Shown here one piece after another: positions 1 to 5,695 of a stretch of 5,695 nt of DNA. The notes under the pieces are model-generated. The model did no database searches, was not told the origin of the DNA, and saw nothing but the letters and a program-made list of their open reading frames with translations. This DNA is from Flavobacteriaceae bacterium (GTDB taxonomy: Bacteria > Bacteroidota > Bacteroidia > Flavobacteriales > Flavobacteriaceae), in assembly GCA_018608735.1 (NCBI GenBank), contig JABAYZ010000126.1, positions 1-5,695 on the forward strand, given 5' to 3'. Within the stretch, counting starts at the first letter, position 1. The number at the start of each line of letters is the position of its first letter. The position numbers and the translations under genes were made by a program.

Positions 1-13
1 GTATAAGAGACAG
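1..13 (+). other. Probable Nextera/Tn5 mosaic-end adapter remnant at contig end
   Basis: The first 13 bases, GTATAAGAGACAG, are identical to the last 13 bases of the 19-base Tn5 mosaic end (AGATGTGTATAAGAGACAG) used in transposase-based sequencing libraries. The match sits exactly at the window edge and in the orientation expected when genomic DNA follows the adapter. It is therefore more likely untrimmed adapter than bacterial sequence, and genomic DNA would begin at about position 14. It does not touch any gene. Confidence 0.85.
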
Positions 14-133
14 TTATTATGATATATCTATTGTCTACAAATTTATCTTAAAGTTTGTATAAAATAAAGCCCTTTAGCTATTATTTAAATAAATCTTGTG
101 TAAATTGTTTTTTTGGCCCTTACTACTTTTGTT
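14..133 (+). promoter_or_regulatory. AT-rich leader of the protease gene, weak promoter candidate
   Basis: This stretch has stops in every frame and carries no recognisable RNA. The best promoter-like arrangement I see is TTG at 31-33 followed by TAAAGTTTG at 49-57, which resembles the Bacteroidota -33 TTG and -7 TAnnTTTG but has one extra base and a short 15-base spacer. A perfect TAnnTTTG (TACTTTTG, 124-131) lies only two bases before the chosen ATG, with a TTG at 105-107. If used, it would start transcription at or just inside the start codon. No Shine-Dalgarno sequence is visible. The true promoter is unresolved. Confidence 0.3.
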
Positions 134-1492
134 ATGTTGTTTAATAAATATCTTAGTATTTTACTTTTTATGAGTTTCACTATGAGTGTGTTTGCTCAAG
201 GGAATTTTGAACTTCAAAATGGTAAAAGCAGTAAGATACATTTTAAATTGGTAAATAATCTGATCGTTATTCCTGTGACTATTAATGGCGTTTCCTTATC
301 TTTTTTGTTAGACACAGGCGTTTCAAGACCGATTATTTTTAATTTCTATAATCTAAAAGACAAGCTGTCTATCCATAAAACAGAATTGATTCATATTCAA
401 GGCTTGGGGAATGACGAGCCTATAGAGGCCCTAAAATCTACAAAAAATACAATTATAATTGGTGAAGCTGTCAATTTAAATCAGAATCTATTTGCAATTA
501 TTGATGCCGCTATCAATTTTACACCTAGTTTAGGAATTCCAGTTCATGGGATTATAGGCTATGATATTTTTAAAGATTTTGTGGTTGAGGTCAATTACAG
601 TCGAAATTTTATCAAGTTGTACAACCCTCAGTTTTATGCTCCAAAATTCTCAAAGAAATGGTGTAAATCAAATCTGATGTTTTACAAGAAGAAACCCATA
701 ATAAAAGCGCTAGTGACTACCAATAAGAAAGAGGTTCCAGTTAATCTTTTAATTGATACGGGAGGTAGCGATGGGTTATGGCTTTTTGAAGATTCTACGA
801 ATTCATTGTCATTACCAGAAAACACTTATGACGATTTTTTAGGGAAAGGTCTCAGTGGTACTATTTTCGGAAAACGCGCGGTGCTCGAGTCGTTTCGACT
901 AAAAGACTATGAATTAAAAAAGGTCAATGTTGCTTTTCCAGATTCTTCATCTATCCAAAAAACCAGCTTACATTCGTTAAGAAATGGAAGTTTGTTAGGA
1001 AATGTATTACACCGTTTTAATTGGGTGTTTAATTATAATTCAAAATGGGTTGCTTTCAAAAAAAATAAAAATTTCAAAAAACCTTTTAAATACAATAAGA
1101 GCGGTATAGTCATGCAGTATGCTGGAGTTCGACTGGTTAAAAAACGAACAAAAATACCAAGTGGTATTTTAGAAGATACTTCAAGTTTGAACGACGCTCA
1201 GAATTCAAACACGATTAACTTTTCCTATACCTATAAATTTGAGGTTGTGCCTGCTTTAGTGATTTCAGAACTAAGGCCAGGGTCTCCAGCCTTTAATGCC
1301 GGTCTTGAAATAGGGGATGTGGTTGTTTCAATCAATAATCAAAACCTTGGTTCATTGACACTCCAAAAATCGATTGATCAATTCTATGGCAAAGATGGAA
1401 AGCTCATTGAAATGACTATTGAACGTGCAGGTGTTTTTAGGAATTATCAGTTTAGACTCCGCGATTTATTACAAAAAAAAAGCACCGATTAA
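134..1492 (+). CDS. Secreted aspartyl protease-like protein with two DTG lobes and a PDZ domain
   Basis: The 452-residue product starts with a signal peptide: a short N-terminus with one lysine, a hydrophobic stretch at about 6-20, and likely cleavage after VFA (residue 21), so it is exported to the periplasm or cell envelope. Two retropepsin-like lobes follow. Lobe 1 has LLDTGVS (D60) and closes with GIIGYDIFKDF at about 139-149. Lobe 2 has LIDTGGSDG (D208) and closes with GSLLGNVLHRF at about 285-295. Two DTG motifs in one chain could form a pepsin-like active site without dimerising. Residues about 370-445 form a PDZ domain (LRPGSPAFNAGLEIGDVVVSIN), typical of peptide binding. Substrate and role are unknown. 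The reading frame extends upstream to a TTG at 113, but the ATG at 134 gives a normal signal peptide and is preferred. The gene is probably transcribed alone; it converges on the DUF1573 gene, whose terminator overlaps its 3' end. Confidence 0.88.
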   Translation: MLFNKYLSILLFMSFTMSVFAQGNFELQNGKSSKIHFKLVNNLIVIPVTINGVSLSFLLDTGVSRPIIFNFYNLKDKLSIHKTELIHIQGLGNDEPIEALKSTKNTIIIGEAVNLNQNLFAIIDAAINFTPSLGIPVHGIIGYDIFKDFVVEVNYSRNFIKLYNPQFYAPKFSKKWCKSNLMFYKKKPIIKALVTTNKKEVPVNLLIDTGGSDGLWLFEDSTNSLSLPENTYDDFLGKGLSGTIFGKRAVLESFRLKDYELKKVNVAFPDSSSIQKTSLHSLRNGSLLGNVLHRFNWVFNYNSKWVAFKKNKNFKKPFKYNKSGIVMQYAGVRLVKKRTKIPSGILEDTSSLNDAQNSNTINFSYTYKFEVVPALVISELRPGSPAFNAGLEIGDVVVSINNQNLGSLTLQKSIDQFYGKDGKLIEMTIERAGVFRNYQFRLRDLLQKKSTD

Positions 1493-1500
1493 GGTGCTTT
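1473..1500 (-). terminator. Intrinsic terminator of the DUF1573 gene, inside the 3' end of the protease gene
   Basis: AAAGCACC (1479-1486) pairs perfectly with GGTGCTTT (1493-1500) around a six-base loop, GATTAA. Read on the minus strand, the stem is followed by an unbroken T tract (complement of A9 at 1473-1481), making a textbook rho-independent terminator 23 bases beyond the DUF1573 stop. On the plus strand the stem is followed only by TTTAGTATA, so termination of the protease transcript here is possible but weaker. The protease stop codon TAA (1490-1492) lies in the loop. Confidence 0.85.
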
Positions 1501-1523
1501 AGTATACTGTGATGTATTAAAGC

Positions 1524-1949
1524 TTATTGCTCCAAAACACTTTTCTCTTTATCCACAATAACACTAGACTTACTAGAATCAATGACAGTACCTTTAATTT
1601 TTAGAGCAACTGTAGGTCTATCCGCATTTGAAGTCACAGTGATTGTTTTTCGGATTGGGTTGACGCGATTTGTGTCATATTTCACTTCAATTTCACCATT
1701 TTCACCAGGTAAGATAGGTGCTGTTGGTTTTTTTGGTACCGTACAGCCGCAGCTTGATTTTACAGCCGAGACGATCAAAGGCGCATCGCCTGTGTTTTTG
1801 AATCTAAATACACGAACGCCATCTGATCCTTTTTCAACGGTCCCATAATCAATGGTTTCAGATTCAAATTCTATTTTGGCAACGTTATCTTGTGCGTAGA
1901 TTCCCAAACTAAAGAGGGAAATGAATACTACTGTAAAAATCTTTTTCAT
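1524..1949 (-). CDS. Secreted DUF1573 domain protein
   Basis: The 141-residue product begins with a clear signal peptide (MKKIFTVVFISLFSLGIYA, predicted cleavage before Q20), so it acts outside the cytoplasm. The remainder matches DUF1573: an opening strand with FESETIDYGTVEKG (about 28-41), FRFKNTGDAPLIV (48-60), the hallmark CGCT motif (67-70), a PGENGEIEVKYD segment (81-92) and a closing ITVTSNAD/LKIKGTV region (103-122). The fold is expected to be an Ig-like, ASPM/SPD-2/Hydin-related beta sandwich. The function of the family is not established. The polar C-terminal tail has no sorting domain. The frame is open upstream to an ATG at 2010-2012, but that start would bury the signal peptide under 21 extra residues and include the likely promoter, so the ATG at 1947-1949 is chosen. 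It is divergent from valS and probably monocistronic, ending at the hairpin at 1479-1500. Confidence 0.93.
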   Translation of the reverse strand: MKKIFTVVFISLFSLGIYAQDNVAKIEFESETIDYGTVEKGSDGVRVFRFKNTGDAPLIVSAVKSSCGCTVPKKPTAPILPGENGEIEVKYDTNRVNPIRKTITVTSNADRPTVALKIKGTVIDSSKSSVIVDKEKSVLEQ

Positions 1950-1963
1950 GATATAATTGTTAG

Positions 1964-2003
1964 TCAATGTAAATTTAGTCACTTTTTTATCAAACTGCAA
2001 AAA
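1964..2003 (-). promoter_or_regulatory. Candidate promoter of the DUF1573 gene
   Basis: Two overlapping Bacteroidota-type arrangements are visible on the minus strand. In one, TTTTTG (complement of 1998-2003) is 20 bases from TAAATTTA (1970-1977). In the other, TTTG (1991-1994) is 19 bases from TACATTGA (1964-1971). Both have acceptable spacing but imperfect -7 boxes compared with TAnnTTTG. Either would give a short leader of roughly 10-20 bases before the ATG at 1949. Confidence 0.45.
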
Positions 2004-2052
2004 TGTACTCATATAAATTCAAATATTAATTTTAAAGAAAATAAAATATAAG

Positions 2053-2060
2053 TACTTTTG
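2053..2060 (+). promoter_or_regulatory. Promoter -7 box of valS
   Basis: TACTTTTG matches the Bacteroidota -7 consensus TAnnTTTG exactly and lies 29 bases before the valS ATG, predicting a leader of about 20-25 bases. The expected -33 TTG (around 2027-2034) is not present; that region reads as an A/T tract. The leader is too short for a T-box or other riboswitch, and no Shine-Dalgarno sequence is seen. Confidence 0.6.
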
Positions 2061-2089
2061 TAAACTAACTTCAAAAATTATTCCAAAGT

Positions 2090-4720
2090 ATGTCTATTCC
2101 CTCTAAATATGATGCGTCAGCTGTTGAAAACAAGTGGTATGACTACTGGATGACCAATAATTATTTCCATTCTACACCAGATTCTAGAGAACCATATACT
2201 ATTGTTATACCTCCTCCCAACGTTACTGGGATTTTACATATGGGGCATATGCTTAACAATACCATTCAGGATGTACTGGTTCGTCGTGCACGTCTACAGG
2301 GTAAAAATGCGTGTTGGGTGCCTGGAACAGACCATGCCTCAATTGCTACCGAAGCAAAAGTTGTGGCGAAGTTGAAAGAAAAAGGAATTAATAAAAACGA
2401 CCTTTCTAGAGCTGAGTTTATGGCACATGCTTGGGAATGGACTGAAGAGTATGGCGGTGTCATTCTTGATCAATTAAAAAAATTGGGGTGCTCCTGTGAT
2501 TGGGATCGTACTAAGTTTACGATGGATGATGATATGAGTGAATCCGTCATTAAAGTATTTATTGATTTATTTAATAAAGGACTGATTTATAGAGGGTTCA
2601 GGATGGTAAATTGGGACCCTCAGGCCCAAACAACCTTGTCTGACGAAGAAGTGATTTATGAAGAACGCCAAGGCAATTTGTATTATTTAAAGTATAAAAT
2701 TCAAGATAGTGATGATGTTATTACAATTGCAACAACACGTCCTGAAACGATTTTGGGTGATGCCGCTATTTGTATTAACCCCAAGGATGAACGGTATTCA
2801 CATCTAAAAGGAAAAAAAGCCATCGTCCCTTTGTGTGGTCGTGTCATTCCTATTATTGAAGATGAATATGTAGACATAGAATTTGGAACAGGCTGTTTAA
2901 AAGTAACGCCTGCACATGATATTAATGATAAGGCTCTCGGCGAAAAACATCAATTGGAAGTTATTGATATTTTTAATGCCGATGCTACACTCAATAGTTT
3001 TGGACTTCATTATCAAGGTAAAGATCGATTTGTAGTTCGTAAAGAAATTGTCAATGAGTTAGAATCAAAAGGATTTCTCGATAAAACTGAATCTTACCTC
3101 CATAAAGTTGGTACTTCAGAGCGTACAAAAGAAGTGATCGAACCACGTCTATCTGATCAGTGGTTTTTAAAAATGGAAACGCTGGCTAAACCTGCAATCA
3201 AAGCCGTTTTAGAAGATCGAACTATTAATTTGTTTCCAAAGAAATTTGAAAACACCTACCGTCACTGGATGGAAAACATTCGTGATTGGAATATTTCTAG
3301 ACAATTATTCTGGGGACAACAAATACCAGCGTATTTTTATGGTGATGGTAAAGATGATTTTGTAGTTGCTGAATCCATTGAAGCTGCTCTAGAACTCGCT
3401 AAAGATAAATCGGGCAATAGAGCTTTGAACCTTGAAAATTTATCTCAGGATAAAGATGTTTTAGATACGTGGTTTTCTTCTTGGTTATGGCCAATGTCTG
3501 TCTTTGATGGAATTCGAAATCCAGAAAATGAAGACATTAAGTATTATTACCCAACTAATGATTTGGTCACTGGGCCAGATATTTTATTTTTCTGGGTTGC
3601 ACGTATGATTGTAGCTGGACAGGAATACAAAGATCAAAAGCCGTTTAATAATGTATACTTTACAGGACTTGTCCGTGACAAACAACGTCGAAAGATGAGT
3701 AAATCGTTAGGGAATTCTCCTGACGCCTTAAAGCTTATAGAGGATTTTGGTGCCGATGGTGTCCGAGTAGGTTTACTATTGAGCTCAGCAGCTGGAAATG
3801 ATCTTATGTTTGATGAAGCACTCTGTCAACAAGGAAAAGCATTTGGGAATAAAATATGGAACGCATTTAGACTTATTGATGGCTGGGAAGTTGCAGATAT
3901 TGCACAACCTAAATATGCTCAAATAGCTACCGAATGGTATCATGCGAAGTTTCAAAAATCACTAGTAGAAATTGAGGATCATTTTAGCAAATACCGCTTA
4001 AGTGATGCTTTGATGACGACCTATAAATTAATTTGGGATGACTTCTGTTCATGGTTATTAGAAATGGTGAAACCAGCTTATGGCGCACCAATTGATAAAA
4101 AAACCTATGATGCTGTTGTAGCGATATTAGAATCAAATCTAAAAATATTACATCCATTTATGCCATTTCTCACTGAAGAAATCTGGCAGTATTTGAAGAA
4201 ACGAACTCCTGAACAAGCTCTAATTGTAGCGTCTTGGCCAGAACAGGAATCTTATGATCAAACACTTTTAGACGGCTTTGAATTTGCGTCAGATGTAGTC
4301 TCAGGTATCCGAACAATTCGAAAAGAAAAAAATATAGCCTTTAAAAACCCGATTGAATTTTTGGTATTGAACAACGAATCTCAAACCAAAGCATTTGATG
4401 CGATTATTTCAAAATTAGGAAACATTTCAAATCTGACTTATACTGTTGAGGCGGTTGAAAACGCGTTATCCTTTAGAGTAAAATCTAATGAGTACTTCAT
4501 TCCTGCAAATGACAGCATTGATGTGGTGGCTGAAATTTCAAAATTAGAAGAGGAGTTAAGTTATACGGAAGGATTTTTAAAATCGGTTCAAAAGAAACTC
4601 TCTAATGAGCGTTTTGTTTCAAGTGCTCCAGAGCAAGTTGTAGCCAGTGAAAAGAAAAAAGAAGCTGATGCGATTGCAAAAATTGAAACTATTAATGCAA
4701 GCTTGAAAAACTTTAAATAA
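2090..4720 (+). CDS. valS: Valine--tRNA ligase (ValRS)
   Basis: This 876-residue cytoplasmic class Ia aminoacyl-tRNA synthetase activates valine with ATP and loads it on tRNA-Val, editing mischarged threonine. The catalytic Rossmann fold carries the HIGH signature as HMGH (50-53, within PPPNVTGILHMGH) and the KMSKS loop at 535-539. The CP1 editing domain is inserted between them, with TTRPET (215-220) and GTGCLKVTPAHD (267-278) lining the editing pocket. DVLDTWFSSWLWP (456-468) is a typical ValRS block. The anticodon-binding helical domain spans about 610-760, with HPFMPFLTEEIWQ at 688-700. The C-terminal coiled coil (about 813-876), with the family motif KLSNERFVSSAPEQVV (836-851), contacts tRNA. 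Length and all motifs are normal. The ATG at 2090 gives the standard N-terminus (KYDASAVENKWYDYW). The gene is monocistronic and ends 2 bp from the convergent ACBP gene. Confidence 0.99.
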   Translation: MSIPSKYDASAVENKWYDYWMTNNYFHSTPDSREPYTIVIPPPNVTGILHMGHMLNNTIQDVLVRRARLQGKNACWVPGTDHASIATEAKVVAKLKEKGINKNDLSRAEFMAHAWEWTEEYGGVILDQLKKLGCSCDWDRTKFTMDDDMSESVIKVFIDLFNKGLIYRGFRMVNWDPQAQTTLSDEEVIYEERQGNLYYLKYKIQDSDDVITIATTRPETILGDAAICINPKDERYSHLKGKKAIVPLCGRVIPIIEDEYVDIEFGTGCLKVTPAHDINDKALGEKHQLEVIDIFNADATLNSFGLHYQGKDRFVVRKEIVNELESKGFLDKTESYLHKVGTSERTKEVIEPRLSDQWFLKMETLAKPAIKAVLEDRTINLFPKKFENTYRHWMENIRDWNISRQLFWGQQIPAYFYGDGKDDFVVAESIEAALELAKDKSGNRALNLENLSQDKDVLDTWFSSWLWPMSVFDGIRNPENEDIKYYYPTNDLVTGPDILFFWVARMIVAGQEYKDQKPFNNVYFTGLVRDKQRRKMSKSLGNSPDALKLIEDFGADGVRVGLLLSSAAGNDLMFDEALCQQGKAFGNKIWNAFRLIDGWEVADIAQPKYAQIATEWYHAKFQKSLVEIEDHFSKYRLSDALMTTYKLIWDDFCSWLLEMVKPAYGAPIDKKTYDAVVAILESNLKILHPFMPFLTEEIWQYLKKRTPEQALIVASWPEQESYDQTLLDGFEFASDVVSGIRTIRKEKNIAFKNPIEFLVLNNESQTKAFDAIISKLGNISNLTYTVEAVENALSFRVKSNEYFIPANDSIDVVAEISKLEEELSYTEGFLKSVQKKLSNERFVSSAPEQVVASEKKKEADAIAKIETINASLKNFK

Positions 4721-4724
4721 GTTT
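4708..4724. terminator. Weak AT-rich hairpin between converging valS and ACBP genes
   Basis: AAACTT (4708-4713) and AAGTTT (4719-4724) pair perfectly around the loop TAAAT. The stem spans the valS stop and reaches the stop of the ACBP gene. Each strand has some T's after it (ATTTTC on plus, TTC on minus). With only one G-C pair it is a poor terminator, but it is the only candidate in a 2-bp intergenic gap and could act for both directions. Confidence 0.3.
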
Positions 4725-4989
4725 ATTTTCGGTAGATGAGGTAGGTGTTAGCCAAGTCGATATAGCATTGTTTTGCTTCGTCTTGGGTAATGTCTTCGAC
4801 TTGAAATAGTGCATTTGTTTTAAACGCATTAATAATAGGTTTACTACTATTTGGTCGACTATAATCGTTAGTGGCCTTTTTGTAATAGGCATACAGTTTC
4901 AATAAGATGTCGGCAGGAAATGGCTGCTCATGACTGTTGATGCTATCAACAGCTTCTCTAAACTCTTTGTCTAAGGCTTCGGAATTCAT
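4723..4989 (-). CDS. Acyl-CoA-binding protein (ACBP family)
   Basis: The 88-residue soluble protein has the length and order of the four-helix ACBP fold, which binds medium- and long-chain acyl-CoA esters and delivers them to lipid enzymes. The core signature is LLKLYAYYKKAT (29-40), where Y33, Y36 and K37 match the CoA-contacting Tyr28, Tyr31 and Lys32 of bovine ACBP. K57 aligns with Lys54 and Y76 (in DEAKQCYIDLAN) with Tyr73. The usual KWxAW block is replaced by KTNALF, so the ligand site is somewhat divergent. The frame opens at an ATG at 5002-5004 overlapping psd, but the ATG at 4987-4989 is preferred: it is one base after the psd stop, has an SD-like AGAAG seven bases upstream, and gives the normal family length. 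It probably shares the psd transcript, which would tie acyl-CoA supply to phospholipid synthesis (inference). Confidence 0.88.
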   Translation of the reverse strand: MNSEALDKEFREAVDSINSHEQPFPADILLKLYAYYKKATNDYSRPNSSKPIINAFKTNALFQVEDITQDEAKQCYIDLANTYLIYRK

Positions 4990-4990
4990 A

Positions 4991-5638
4991 TTATACTTCT
5001 GCAACGATACATTCGCCGCCTTTTACTTTTTGATTGAGTTTAACTTTAATTTTGGTATCTAGTGGTAAAAACAAATCTACTCTAGATCCAAATTTTATAA
5101 ATCCAGCATCTGAGCCTTGTTCTACGGTTTGTCCTTCTTTAGCATAATTTACAATTCGTCGTGCTAAGGCGCCTGCAATCTGTCGGTAAAGTACTTTACC
5201 ATAGGTTTTATTCTCAACGACGATAGTTGTACGCTCATTTTCTGTACTAGCCTTTGGATGCCATGCGACTAAATATTTCCCTGGGTGGTATTTGCTAAAA
5301 AGCACAGATCCACTTATGGGATATCGAGTGACATGTACATTGATAGGAGACATGAATATACTTACTTGTAGACGTTTTTCTTTGAAGTACTCGGTTTCTT
5401 CAACTTCTTCAATAACGACAACTTTACCATCAACAGGCGAAATAACCTGCTCCATGTTCTGATTTGTGTGACGTTTAGGGTTCCGGAAAAACTGCAGTAT
5501 GAGTAGAAGCATAGCCAATAAACTAAACTGTATGAGCCTAATTAACCAAGGGATTTGTATACTGTCGATTAATAGAAATGTAGCGACTACAATAACGAGC
5601 GCTACAAAAATTATTTTCTGACCTTCTTTATGAAACAT
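4991..5638 (-). CDS. psd: Phosphatidylserine decarboxylase, short (PSD-A) type
   Basis: This 215-residue membrane enzyme converts phosphatidylserine to phosphatidylethanolamine using a pyruvoyl cofactor made by self-cleavage. Two hydrophobic segments (about 9-24 and 30-50) anchor it to the inner membrane, followed by the family motif FFRNPKR (50-56). SPVDG (67-71) supplies the conserved Asp (D70). FMSPINVHVTRYPISG (95-110) holds the conserved H102, and R105 stands where E. coli PSD has a second His (His147), as is usual in short PSDs. Near the C-terminus FIKFGSRVDLFLP (180-192) contains the G184-S185 cleavage site, so Ser185 should become the pyruvoyl group of a 31-residue alpha chain. The length fits the short class found in archaea and many Bacteroidota rather than the roughly 320-residue E. 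coli type. It is the first gene visible in a unit with the ACBP gene; in related flavobacteria cdsA often lies upstream, but that would be outside this window. Confidence 0.96.
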   Translation of the reverse strand: MFHKEGQKIIFVALVIVVATFLLIDSIQIPWLIRLIQFSLLAMLLLILQFFRNPKRHTNQNMEQVISPVDGKVVVIEEVEETEYFKEKRLQVSIFMSPINVHVTRYPISGSVLFSKYHPGKYLVAWHPKASTENERTTIVVENKTYGKVLYRQIAGALARRIVNYAKEGQTVEQGSDAGFIKFGSRVDLFLPLDTKIKVKLNQKVKGGECIVAEV

Positions 5639-5671
5639 AGTTTAATATTCTTAAAAATAAATAGATAAATG

Positions 5672-5689
5672 GTGCTGCAAATATAGCAC
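5672..5689. repeat. Spaced inverted repeat over the psd -7 box
   Basis: GTGCT (5672-5676) and AGCAC (5685-5689) are perfect reverse complements separated by eight bases that hold most of the TATATTTG box. The geometry would suit an operator for a dimeric repressor, but a 5-bp arm can occur by chance and no regulator is encoded nearby. Confidence 0.35.
5678..5685 (-). promoter_or_regulatory. Promoter -7 box of the psd-ACBP unit
   Basis: On the minus strand this reads TATATTTG, an exact match to the Bacteroidota -7 consensus TAnnTTTG, 39 bases before the psd ATG. Transcription would start near 5671-5674, leaving a leader of about 35 bases. The -33 element would fall beyond the window edge, so the promoter cannot be fully confirmed. 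A spaced inverted repeat (5672-5689) surrounds it. Confidence 0.55.
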
Positions 5690-5695
5690 TATCTA

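Noticed and set aside
1..13. Genuine Tn5/IS50 insertion end
   Set aside because: Only the partial mosaic-end sequence is present, exactly at the window edge; the synthetic mosaic end is a laboratory hybrid, so adapter carry-over explains it better.
61..80. Possible terminator of an upstream gene (AAAGCCCTTT)
   Set aside because: The arms leave a loop of only two bases and there is no T tract; it cannot form a proper intrinsic terminator.
113..133. TTG start for the protease gene
   Set aside because: It adds seven residues before a complete signal peptide starting at the ATG at 134; TTG starts are uncommon and no RBS favours it.
1582..1848. Plus-strand open frame of 88 codons
   Set aside because: It lies wholly inside the DUF1573 gene on the other strand, has no recognisable domain and no promoter or RBS; it is a shadow frame.
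1950..2012. N-terminal extension of the DUF1573 protein to the ATG at 2012
   Set aside because: It would place 21 residues before a standard MKK signal peptide and would lie over the promoter-like boxes at 1964-2003.
2061..2089. T-box or other riboswitch in the valS leader
   Set aside because: The predicted leader is only about 20-25 bases, with no structure; T-boxes are mainly a Firmicutes feature.
2266..2463. Minus-strand open frame of 65 codons
   Set aside because: It is antisense to the well-conserved valS catalytic region just after the HIGH motif; the openness follows from valS codon use.
4990..5004. Upstream ATG (5004) for the ACBP gene overlapping psd by 14 bases
   Set aside because: The downstream ATG at 4989 has the SD-like AGAAG at suitable spacing and gives the usual ACBP length; the five extra residues are not part of the fold.

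Overview
The window looks like a piece of chromosome from a member of the Bacteroidota, most likely a marine-type Flavobacteriaceae. The DNA is AT-rich, the genes have no clear Shine-Dalgarno sequences in most cases, and several starts are preceded by TAnnTTTG boxes, the -7 element of the Bacteroidota primary sigma factor. The protein families also fit: a DUF1573 protein, a two-lobed aspartyl protease with a PDZ domain, and a psd-ACBP gene pair. Genus cannot be decided from the sequence alone.

Layout: (1) 1-13 matches the end of the Tn5/Nextera mosaic end and is probably leftover sequencing adapter, so the genomic sequence begins near 14 and this is probably a contig end. (2) 14-133 is AT-rich non-coding leader. 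(3) 134-1492 (+) encodes a secreted aspartyl protease-like protein with two DTG lobes and a C-terminal PDZ domain. (4) 1524-1949 (-) encodes a small secreted DUF1573 protein that converges on the protease gene; a strong hairpin terminator at 1473-1500 lies inside the 3' end of the protease gene. (5) 1950-2089 is the divergent promoter region between the DUF1573 gene and valS. (6) 2090-4720 (+) is a complete valS. (7) 4723-4989 and 4991-5638 (-) form a two-gene unit in which psd (phosphatidylserine decarboxylase) is followed after one base by an acyl-CoA-binding protein gene. It ends 2 bp from the valS stop, and its promoter -7 box is at 5678-5685. All five genes are intact; no gap without a gene exceeds 140 bp.

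Functionally the window is mostly housekeeping: charging tRNA-Val with valine, making phosphatidylethanolamine, and carrying acyl-CoA. Two exported proteins of uncertain role (protease-like and DUF1573) complete it. I see no mobile element, CRISPR array, RNA gene or defence system, and no convincing undescribed system. The observations most worth checking are the adapter remnant, the psd-ACBP coupling with a divergent ACBP ligand site, the double-DTG/PDZ architecture, and the terminator buried in coding sequence.
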